Assembly: GCA_023078555.1 (NCBI GenBank)
Contig: CM041198.1
Location: 6,080,924 to 6,144,923, forward strand
From: Ulva prolifera
Taxonomy: Eukaryota > Chlorophyta > Ulvophyceae > Ulvales > Ulvaceae
Direction of reading: 5' to 3'
Length of the DNA: 64,000 nucleotides
Of the stretch, positions 24,501-36,500 are shown in pieces. Numbering within the stretch: position 1 is the first letter of the stretch; the number at the start of each line of letters is the position of its first letter. The position numbers were made by a program, and so were the translations under genes. The notes under the pieces were generated by a model. The model had not been told where the DNA came from and ran no database searches. It saw nothing but the letters and a program-made list of their open reading frames with translations.

Positions 24501-27500
24501 GGAAGTCAGGAATTTAGGCTGAAGCTGCAGTGTCCACTCTGTCAGGCCACAACTGGCAAACATAAACTCAGTATGTGCATGGTGCGGCACCAGTCAGTCA
24601 GCACCAAAGAAACGGGAGATACAGAGTGCGCACCTGTCACCATCTCGACCACCCGCTCATGCCGCGGGACTCCAATCCTCACAAAATCCCCAAACAGTGG
24701 CGGCTGCTCGGGAGGGCCAGAGGGGCCGGGCAGCACGGCGCGGACGCCAAGCTTGCTGCGGGCGAGCCGCTGCAAGGTGTCGCTGACCAACGCGGCGTCC
24801 TGCGGCGGCCCGCAGCGGCACTGGTAGGCCTGCGTGAGCTCATGCATCCACAGCATGCACAGCACAGCCGCCGGGTCCCGGCCGCAAGCCTCGGGCCGAA
24901 TCGCCAAGATACCCTGCGTGCAAGTTGATTGAATTTCCAATCAAGAGTATGAAATTGCCACACACTACAGCACTCTGCAGGAGGTCCGCTCATTCTTGTT
25001 TGTGTAACATGCGTCTGCCGCAGTCGCCACCGACACGTGACGATATCAGCCTTGTTGGGGGGACGTGTGGTCTGGCAGGAACTGTCAGCTGAGGAGCCTG
25101 GCTTTGGATGCATGGGGCGGGATACTCGTTTGCAGAGCACAGCACGCAGCGCGCGGAGCACACCCGCATGACTTGCGCCACAGTGTGCAGGCTGAAGCGG
25201 TACTGCTCCCGCTGCGGAGTCGGCAGGAGCTCCTGCGCAATGCACGCATGGGCCTCGGCGGTGGCGACCGCCATGCTGCGGGCGAGAAGATCGCGGACGT
25301 CCGGCGGGAACTTCGCGCCGAGGCAGCCGTGCAGCACGGGCTCAAGGATGTGATGCACGGCCTCCTCAGAGGGCCCCGGCATGTAGAGCACGGCGAAATG
25401 GCGCGTCACGCGTGGGCACATGCGTGCACGGCCCCCGCCGGGCGGCCCACACGCGCCGGCGAAGAGCACGCCGTGCAGGTCCTCCCACTCCGTGGTGCTT
25501 GGATCGTGCCAGCCTCCTCGGTCCTGCAAGGGACAACAGCCATCAGAACTGTGACCTGTGACCGTTCAGTGAGCTTGTCGGCCTCGCGCGTGCACAACAC
25601 TGCCTCAGGATAGCTGCTTTCAAGACGGCCGTGGCGTTCAGTACGATACATGCAAGCAACGCCAGGGACTCGCGACAGGCGAAACAGATGACACAGCAGA
25701 CTGGCAGCAGCGAGGCACGCCTGTGGCACACTGAACGATGCTAAGCTGTAGCCGATGCACACACTGTGAATGGCACTGCACTCTGACTCGTGCAGGCGCA
25801 GTGAATGGGCCATGAATCGTGATCTTGTCAGGGTTTTTGCTGGTGCAGAGGCACACCAGGACGGTGCGGAGAAGCTCCAGCGGCGGCTGTGCTCCAGACA
25901 CCTCGGCCTTGGGCATGTTCATGTCATCAACGCAGACGACAAGATCTGAGGCGCCGCACGGCTTCCGCGCGCCAGCAATCCGCCTGCCAAACCACCGGTC
26001 CATGCACGCCCGCACCGCACCAACAGAGTTATGTGGACCCAGCAGCAGCTCGGCAGTCCGGACGTCACTGGTGCCTTGCTGTGAGAGTGTTCCAACCGCC
26101 TCTGCTCGGCGTGTATGCAGCTCACGCATTGCGGCACGCATGACTGCGGTCTTGCCGCAGCCAGCAGGGCCGCAGACGAGGGCTGGGCGGCCAAGGAGCA
26201 GCGCTGAAGAGAGGAGGTGAGTGAAGGGGATGGTGGCCGGGGTAGGGACGAAGATGTGGCGTGGCAGCGTGTCTGAGCTGTACTGAAATGATGGGGTGAT
26301 CACATCGGCCCAAGCCTGCACACAACGAGCGAGCTTCCAGAAGATCGTGCAGACACCCCCCCCCCCACAGTCTGCCCAATCCTGGCGGCGGTCACATGCA
26401 TATGCCGAGTCATGCATCGGACACTGATGAAGGTCATCGTCCACTAGTGCAGCCAAACCGAAGCGTAGTCGATCAGATGTGCAGCCAAACCCCTGTCGTG
26501 CACCAACCTCACAGCTGACACAAGCGGGCCGGGACACGCACCTGGAATGAGAAGTTGCGCTCCGGGTTGCAGCAGTACTCATACACCGTCCCGGAACGTT
26601 CCGGAAAGTTGGCTTCGCCGTCAAAGCGCCGCCGCACCTCAGTGTCCCATGCAGTGCGGCTGTCACCCCGCAGGCCACCACCAAGCCCCCACACAAACGC
26701 AAACGCAAACATGCATGACACCGCCGCTCGCTCCGCCACTCCAAAGCCATCCAAACAGCTCCATCCGCCGCCCGGCTGCAGCAGCACCTGTAGCCACAAG
26801 CACATCGCGCCGACTCGCTGCTGCGCTGTCGCCTCCACGGCTTCGTCTGCATGCAGAGCAAGCCACGCTAGGGCATGATCCAGATGCTTCTCGAACAGCT
26901 CCATCAGGAATTCGATCAGCTCCTTGACACCCTCACATTCTGTAGCGTCCCCAGCAGCGACCCCGGGGCAGTCCAGGACGCCGGCCACCATCCCGAGCAT
27001 CTCCTTCGAGCCAGGCGGCCTTGGTGCACCATCGCGCGCCCGCATGCATGCAGGAAGCTGCGCAAGCCACCGCCCGACGACCTCGCGCCACGTCAGCGTC
27101 CCCTCCGGCACAAACACCATGCCGCAGCGGCTGACGGTCGCCGGGGACGCCGCCGAGAGGTCGTCGACCTCAAACACGACGTTCATGCGCTGCGCGCTGA
27201 GCTGCATGCGCTCTCCGCTCGCGAGGCACAGCGTGCGGCTGTCATCGAGCACCGTATTGAGGTTCTCCACCCAGGCCGAGTCGACCGGCCCATCCAACAC
27301 CACCCATGTCTTCGCATCACCCTTCACCTGCCGCCCTTGTTGTTCCTCCCGCTGCATGTCCGCTCCGGGTTCGGCCGTGCGCAGGGGCCCGGCCATGGCG
27401 GCGCGGAACGCGGCGGAGATGAGCCCCTCACGCCACTCCCTAGTTGCATCGCTGTGCTGGCCGTAGAGGTCCCCGAGTTCACACGCCTTCGGGTTGATCG

Positions 27501-30500
27501 CACAGACTGACACTCTGGGCGCGTCCAGAGGCACAAACGCGTCTGGCGCAGCCCTCTCAGTAGACCGCGGGGCGAGCCGCTGCAGCGCATTTCGTGCACT
27601 GCAGAGGGTGGAGATGATGGACGATTTGCCGGTGCCGCCTCCGCCGATGAGCATGACGCCGAAGCGGGCGGCGAGAACGCGGTCGAGGTGGAGGCACTTG
27701 CGCGCGAACGGCTCGCAAGGCAGAAGGCCCTGCTGCGCGGCCGCGGCCGCCACAGCCGCCGCCAGTGCCGGGTCGTCCAGGCTGCTGTGCGTGTGACCAG
27801 GAAACACGTCCTGCACGGCACGGGCGTCACCGATGGCGTGTTGTGGTGGTAGCAAAGCACACATTCGGAGTTGTCAATGTCCAATGGGATACGGCTCAGT
27901 AAATTTAGATTTACTTTACTTTACTTACACAGGGCGTCATACAAACGGAGCACACGGAAGCAGAGGTTAAAGTACAGGAGATAGATGAACAACGAGATAC
28001 AGGTCAACAAACACCATTACCTCGGGCCATTGCAGTGGATGAATATCGATGGGTACAGCTGCAGCTCTGACAAGATAAGGTGGACAGGGGAGACAGAACA
28101 CATGGCACAGGGACGTGAACACACTGCACTGCATCTGTGCTGTGCTGACATCGTAGCACGCAGTGCAGCGGCAGCACATACAACACCTCCATGGACTTCA
28201 TGGAACAGCGTACCGACATCAGGGCAGAGAACAGCTCGGCGTCGGCAGCGATCAGCTTCGGCATCACGCACGCATGCACAGCGCGCATGAACGCGCTTGC
28301 TTCTGTGTCTTCTGCCCCTGCAGCACCCGTGGAGGCGCGGACGTCCTGCGGCGGCGAGGTGCGGTGGGGGCTGAGGGCGGAGCCTGCGGCCGAGAGGAGT
28401 GTCTTGAGGGCGCGCATGCCAAAGTCATAGTGCGCCTGCCTGCTCAGCAGCTGCCCCGCGCACTCAAACAGCCGCACGGCCTTCCGCGCCAGCGCCGGCG
28501 CGCTCGTGAAGCCCTCACTGCAAGGCGGAGCGCTGCCGTTGTTCGCCTGCTGCGGCAGCCCATCCATGCATGTACATGCTGGTTTCGTCATAGCCGGCAC
28601 CAGATCATCGCAGTCACCAACTTACGCAGTTCAAAAGCAGTGTGGGCACGAGAGTCCATCTGCATCTTGCTGCAGCGGTACGTGCGGCCTCAGGTGATCA
28701 GAGTGTTCCCGTGATCCGCATAATGTGCACGTAAGACACACCAGCTGTGCGACATCCCCCGGTCGAGGTGCAAATCTCTATGGGGGAGGCAACATAAGCG
28801 ATGGAGGTGTAAATAGCTAATTTAGGCCGTGCGTGCGGAACACATGCATGCTCTGGATCGTCAAATAGATGGTTACAGGGGCCGCACCAGAAGAGCATCG
28901 CCTCGGCCACGATGGTGGAGTCAGGCACCGACAGCGTAACTGGCCGGAACAGCGCCTGCAGGTTGTCCGGCAGCTCGGCACGGTCGGCGTAGCCGGGGTT
29001 CATCGTAACAAACACGCCGCACGATGGCGCGAGCGGGACGGTGTGCTGGGCGATCGTGACCTCCGCAGCTCGCGCTGCGAGCGCCGCCTGGATGGCCGCG
29101 AGCTGCTGCGCAACCACCGAAAGCACCTGCAACATTGCATGCTGATGACTCGCCACGCATGCCCCACATGCATACGTACCCATTGACAACGTCCAAGTGA
29201 CTGCCGTTTCGACGGCTTTGCCACAGAGTGCATGGGGAGTGAATAGTGACACCGGCTCGACAAATGCATGGGCCAAGTGACACAACACTGTTCCCGTGTG
29301 GGCCCCTTGCGGGGTGGTGCATGCTTACAGGGCGGGGCCTGGGGTGGCGGGGGGGTATCGCACCTCGACGTCGATGCGGTTGAACTCGTCGAAGCAGGCG
29401 AAGGCGCCGCAGTGCGCGATGCCGCAGAGGAAGGAGGCCATGAAGGCGGGGTCGAGGGCGCCACCGCAGTTGAAGATGATCGTCTGCATGCCCAGCGCCT
29501 TGCCCAGGTCCTGCACGGCATAGACGCTATTGCGCCTGGTAGCGGTGCGGCAAACGCATTGCCATGCTGGGGATGCCCCATTGAGCCAGGCTACAAAGAA
29601 GTGGGGTGGAGTTGCCGATGTGAAACTGTGGGGCTACGTAGATGCCCCACAGTGCAGATGAGGCATCTACATCTGCCCCATGCAATTGAGACATCCGTGA
29701 GCTGGTGTCTGCACAAGCGGCCATGAGCCCCCCCATGAGCACAGCAGAAATCAATAACCACAATGTCCAACAAACCAGGACTGCATGCTGTCCGAACTGG
29801 AGCGCCATGCACAATGGCTGCAAGCCACACCCAGGTGGCCACGGCGTGCTCACAGGGTCACACCTTCACCGTCTCAGTCTTGCCGGTACCGGCGGGGCCC
29901 TGCAGGCAGCCGCCGCGGCAGAGGCGTAGTGCAGCGGTGAGGGCGAGGAAGCAGCGCTCCGTCAGCGGCGTCACGACGAGGCGCGGCTGCGCGCCGAGGT
30001 ACTCGTACCCGTACTCGAATGTCATCCCTGCCTGCTCGACCACCACTCCGGAGCCGTCCGCCGGCAGCGCGAACCTGCAGAGCGTGCGGAGTGTGCGCTG
30101 TGGCGCTACATGGAAGGGAGGAGGGGGGGGGGGGGTCCATTGAAGGTAAAGGTCGGCTGGTATGTCCAGAATCTCAGCACAGCAAACCGATCCAACGGCC
30201 GCCACGGTACTGTGACACTCACACACGCAAATAGAGGTCCATGCAGACACAGTGACAGCCAAGTACATGCACTCAAAGCTGGAAAGGCAACATCTACAGG
30301 ATCAACATTGGCAGGAATCAGCTGCTAGGCAGAGCACAATAGCAGCTGTCAGATCGAGCAGGTTCTGAGCAGCGCACCGAAGTTGCGACTGCCACGCAAA
30401 GTCGCCAACCGCAGCCGCGCCGCTCGCAAGCAGCCGCCGCAGAATATCCCGCTGGTGCAGCACCGTCAGCAGCAGCGCCTCCAGTGCCTGCCGCCGCAGC

Positions 30501-33500
30501 GCCGCAGCCGCGGCGCCCGCCCCGGCCTCGCCACCCTGCCCAAGCGCCGCCGCCAGCGCCCCAACAAGCACCTCGTGCTCCTGCAGCAGCCCGGCGAGGG
30601 TGCCTGTGCAGCTGCGGCTTGACTGCAGCGCAGCCCTTGCTGCCGGTGGGTCGCTGTCCGACATTGTACGTGATAGTGGCTTGGGGGCCACCGTGGCAGG
30701 CAGACGGGACATCCCGCCGAGGGCGGCATGGGTGAGGGCAGTCCAGTGGAGGGTGTTTGCGAGGATGGAGATCTGGCCGAGCTGTTCGGCGGCCCAGGCG
30801 GCGAGGTGGTCGGCGGCGCCGGTGGCGAAGGCAGCCACCTCGCCAACAGCGGCCTTGGCGGTTTTACGCAGCGCAGACCGCATCGCCGTCTCCACATTTC
30901 CCAGCCACACTGCAGTGCCCAGCATGGTGAGCCATGTAGACCAGGCGGTTGTGCATGCATGTAGTGCACACGTGGAGGGGCGGGTCACATGGCAGCTGAA
31001 CGCAGCCGCACACATGGGTACACATAATATACTGAATGCAGCAGTGCAAAGGTGTTGATAGGACGCGCACACATAGCTGATGTGTTTGCAGTCCCTGGGC
31101 TGGACACCGGTCGATTCACACCTTCAGGGGCTCCTCGCGCTTTGAGCGTCCGGCCGAGCGGCAGGCACTCCCCCTGCGGGCTGACCATCGCCAGGACGTC
31201 CAGCGTGCGGCCCTCCCCCCGCAGGTCCAACCGCTCCGCCCCCTCAAACAGCTTGCGCATGTGTGGCTGCGTGGCCGAGGGGTCCCGCGTGTGGCTGAGG
31301 ACGCTGAGGAGCTCCGGGTTGGAGATGAAGTGGAAGCGCGGGAAGGCGCGGCGCTTCTGCAGCAGGTAGCCCTCCAGCCGCGCCTGGATCCCCTCCAGCG
31401 TCTCGTTGCAATTGCGCAGGGCGCGCAGGCGGCTGGAGGTCGCAAACGCCTGCAGCGATATATCCACCGTGCGCGGCCATGTTTGGACAGTCCATGCATA
31501 TGAGAGAATGGCACTTACAGGTGCTAGCCAACACATTACATAGCAGCCACCATCTCTTGACAGAGGTTGAATGCATCCAGTGCATGCATGTGCCGGTGAC
31601 ATGACAGCTCATTTGGTACCTCGAACTCACACGCACAGGGGCGTCCAGATGCATTTTGCATATTGTGTGGTGAGCTGCCCAACGAATCGTGGCACGTCCG
31701 CCCGGACAGCACACCTGTGCAGTCAGCCGCTAACAATCATCCATGCCTGTACATCGTGCACGGCCAGATGAGGTGGATGCAGCTCGCAGTGCGACGACGA
31801 AACGGCCGGGCGGCGGGAAGCGCACCTGCAGCGCGGCCGGCTTGTCCCGGACCTGCTGCACCACCGCACGGAACTGCTTGTCCACATCACCAAACTGCTG
31901 ACTCTGCTCAGGCATCTGGCGCTTGAAATCTGGCGTGCCGAAGACACCCTCCAGGCGCATCCATGTGCGCTGCAGCTCCGTCCACTCCTCCAGGGCGTCA
32001 GAGAACAGCTGCATCTTCTGGGAGTAGGCCTCGAGCTCCGCCCGAATGGGGGAGGCGTACCTGCACCGCAGCCAAGATCATCGAGCTCCTGTGGGGACCC
32101 AAACCGGAGTAGCATGGCCGTGGAGCAGAGGTCCCCAATGGGTGATGCAGATGTGTAATAAGGTCACAGTCGTAGAGGAAGTCGGCACCGAAGGCACCGC
32201 ACAGTGATGCGAAGGCAAGCGAAATACTACTGACACATGTGATCCCGTGGCGTGCGTATGGACTTGATGGGAACCAGAACTGCAGCACAGTATACACTAC
32301 AAAATGCAGCAAAGTTTGTGGATGTTGTAATCTGAAATACAAGGCAGGGCAGGTGAGGGCGCACGGGCTCGAGGCCATGGACGTGAGGGAAAGGGTCGCC
32401 TCCTCCACCAGGCTGTGCACGCCATCGAGGCCCGCAATGATGAAGGCGTCCGCGCCGTCGGCGTGTTTCCTTACCGAGAATTCCACCGCCGCCCACTTGC
32501 TCTGCAGGCCGCGCAGCGCCTCCTCCAGCCGCGCCTCGCTCTTTGCCTCCTCCACCACCTCAAGGACCCTGCCACACGCAACACAGGTGAGCCCGCTCGC
32601 TGAGACCTCTCCACCTCACCCGCGACTCACCACCAAATGAAACACTCCCCCGGTCACATAAACAGCTTCCTGGTTCACAGGTTCATCGGTGAATGTGGTG
32701 CATACTTCACAGTGTATGTGAAGGACTACCAGCGACGGAATTCTGGTTGTGACCAGCATGCACATCACCAAACAATCCTGACTTCTTACAGGGCTACAAG
32801 ATCACACAGACCAGCAAGCCTATCAAAACGGCGAGGTTGACGAGGTTCGCGGTCCAAGGGCTACCAGGCTACACATGCATTACATGTACGGCAAAGGCCG
32901 CGGGGCCGAAAGAAGCCTTGTTGTGGAACACACCTGTCTTTCTCCTCAACCAGCCCGCTGCTGCAGACGTCCGCCACAGCGAGCGCCGCAGGCCCAGAGG
33001 CCGGTAGGGTGAGCGACGCGAGCGCGAGCAGGCGGGTCCAGTGGCGGTCGCACACGTGCGGGCACCGCAGCGCGCGCACGACGGCGGCGGCCGCGGCGAG
33101 GCTGTGGGCCTCGGCCCGCACCGCCTCCACGAGCGCGTTGGGCGGGAGGCCGTGCTCGGCGCTGGCGCAGGCGCTGACAGCGTCTGCCGCGATCGCGGCC
33201 GCGCCCTCGACGTCCATCTGCATGCTGCTGTCTGTGACAGGGCTGTCTCACGCGGGAGTAGATGCTGGCCACGGCGCAGCCATGGATGCTGGCCACGGCG
33301 CAGCCACGGCCACCAGTGCATACGATGCAGAGCACGCCGGGAGATGACTATTCCCGGCAGTCAAGTAAAGTACAGTGAATCTGAATTCACTGAGCCGTGT
33401 CCTATTGGACATTGGCTGGTAGTCGTGTGAACCACATTCTGGCAGTACATGTGTGTCAAACAACCTGTGCCGAGCTGCGGGGAGCATGACTGGGAGTACA

Positions 33501-36500
33501 TGTTTCCACTCGTCAACTGCGGTTGCAGCGCCACTGCAGACTCGGCATGTTGTACATGTGAACAGCCGAATATGTCTCTAGATACATTGTGAGCATCATT
33601 GTGAGCAGAGCAGTGACAATGGCCACTGGGGCGCCACCGCGCAGCAAAAGGTAGCAAGCAGTGCCACCAAGGCTACGGCAGGATCAGCATGGCGCGAAGC
33701 ACCTCGGCCAGCACCAGGCCCTCACACTCCCGCATCTTCTCAGCAACGTCACCGCGAGAGCACCACAGCAGCTCCTTCAGCTCGATGTCCGTCTGCACCG
33801 CCTGAAGCTCCTCCATCTCCGCCACATCATGCGCGAACAGCGCCTGCTGCCGCTGCACGTGCGCCGCATCCGCCGCCACGTCTGCCGCCTGCGCCACCAG
33901 GCTGCCGGCGAAAGCACACGCCTCCGCGCCGTCGGTGGCCGGGTCCAGCAGCTTCTCGTGCTGCACGACGAGGCGCAGGTCGAGCACGCGGCGGCGCACG
34001 GCGGCCGCGGCGGCGGTGAGCGGCTCGCGGAAGGCCGCGGCGCGCTGCTCGCGGGTGGACTCGGCGGCCCACTGCGCGTCGTGGAGGGCCTGGTACTCGT
34101 CGCGCATCACGTCCGGGAGCGCCGCATCCTCTGCCGTCAGCGTGACGCCAAACTCCTGCACAGAACAAGCGCCGACATCGGATGGCGGCACGACGCACAC
34201 TCGGTTGACATCCAGCACCATCGCTCCGATTCTTCCGCAGCACGCTCCGAGGACAAGTCGACACACAATGCATGGGGGCTGAGCGGGTGCTTTAAACTGG
34301 TGTGGCTGAAGTGCCCTGAGCTCCGGTGGCGGCGCACTGCAGTGCGCATGATTGCTTGAACAAACTTCAGCTGGTCTGCATGCGAATTGGACGTGCCGGA
34401 CATCAGTGACATCTGTGCATGCGTCAACATGCCATCGCCACCTTGGAACACTTGAGGCCACAGCATGTGCAGGATACAAAGCACAACGCAGCGTGTCACA
34501 CCTCACACAAGTCGAAGTGCGCCTCGACGTCCTCCATCTCGCGGTCGAGCCCCCGCCGGCTGTCATCAAAGCCACCCAGGAACTGCAAGTGGCGCTCGAA
34601 TGTGTCCGGGGATGACGGTCGGGCTGCAAGCTGCGCGGCGGCGGCCCCCACGCGCTCCACGAACCTGTCATGGCGTGCACGCGCGAGCTGTGGGAGCAGG
34701 GCGTGCAGCTCGCTGCGGCAGCGCTCGAGCTCCGGGCGGATCGCGTCCACAAGTGCGTCACCGCACACTCGCACCGAGCCACAATCCACGACCGGCTGCA
34801 CAATTGTGGAGGCCGTCACCAGTGCAACCCCTTGCAGATGTTGTCTGTGTGATCTGCTGTTGTGGGTGCATGTGTACGTCTTCAGGTGCACGTACGCAGG
34901 TTTGTGAAGATGAACTGGCACAGAATGGCACCGACGAGCACAAGGCAAAGAATGACGATGCATCAAAGACGCACCTGGATGCTATCTAGGGTGCTCCAAT
35001 AGCTGTCGATGCTCTCAAGCACGGCACGCAACCCGTCTATGTTTAGCGAGCCAGACGCGTATGCCTGCTCCAATGCCTCGCTCCGCACAGCACGCGCCGC
35101 ACGCAGCACAGCGCACAGCGGCGCACAGCCGCGGGCGTGTTCCTCCGCCGCGTGCAGCGCCGCAGCCACATGGCGGCTCGCCGCCGCGGCGGCTGCGCGC
35201 AGCGGCGGCGCCTCCAGCGTCGACAGCAGCGGCGATGTCTCAACGACCGCGTTTGATAGCGGCGCCGTGCTCGGCGCATCGACGTTGACGTGCCGCACGA
35301 GCTCCGGATGGCAAGTCGGCGGGGTTGCACTGCTTGCTGCCGCAGCATGCATGACCTGCATGCATTTGACACCCTGCTTCTCCCGCTGGAGGCTTCACCG
35401 GAAATCAGCACAACCAAACGTTCAATGTGAAAGAGTGTGCATGAGTCTTATGAGCGGCAGCATGGGCATTGACAACTGCAACTCAGTCAGTCCGTCCCTG
35501 CTGGCTGTTGTCATGGGCCTTGACTGCACCAGCATCCAGAGGCCCTATCTGATCTAGATCTAGCATTCAGCCAGCCAGAACTGTGCACTGGTCCACATCT
35601 TGACATGACAGTGGACAGAATAGCTATTACACTGCAACGGCACAGAGGCAAATCATACCTCGAATGCCATCTCCACCGACCCCAGGATCGCGTCCGCAGA
35701 GGGTGTAAACGCGATCCCGACGCCTCCGTCTTCATCAGCGACCACCGTCATCCCCTCCGCCGGAATTCCTCCATCTGTGCCATCATCAGACATCCCGGAA
35801 GCAGAGGCTCCTTGCTCAACAAAAGAGAGGTGGACGATGAATGACGTAGGAGTGGTGTGGTGGAAGCCATGCGGTGACGGCAGTGCCTCTGCGGAGGGGG
35901 CCGTGCCAGCGGCATCATGCAGCTGCTTGAGACCACATGCAATGCCAGCTGCATCCGGCGGCACTGCATGAGCAGAATACAGTACAGCTTTATAGTTTGT
36001 ATGAGACCTGTGCTGTACCCAATATACATATTGTAGAATAGCACTGGAAAAAACGACTTTGGATCAATGTGTATTTTGTACAGCCAGGTCAGACACGGCG
36101 CACACAGCCTGTCTGGAAAATGATTGCGCTGCGGACGCGCTCTGTAGCTGGATCTGCTGTGAGTGTACACATCGTGGCACAGTTCACGGCGACGTCGGGT
36201 CATTGAGCCAGATCGGACAGAGAAGAATTTGGCATGGGCCTCACCTGTCCCTGTAGCCACAGGCGGTGCGGCAGAGACCTGCGCCAGTGCAGCGAAGCAG
36301 CCCGCGGTCAGCCGCTCCAGCAGCGCGGAGGCCATGAGATACTCGCAGAGGCGCACGAGGGCGGCGAGGCGCCGCGACGCGGTGCGCCGCGCAGCCGCAA
36401 GTGCATAGCTGAGCTCCGTGTCCGCGCTGCCGGGCTCACTCGCGCGCGGCTGCATGCGGCGGCCAAACACGAGCGGCGCGGTGGCCCCAAATGTCGGGCC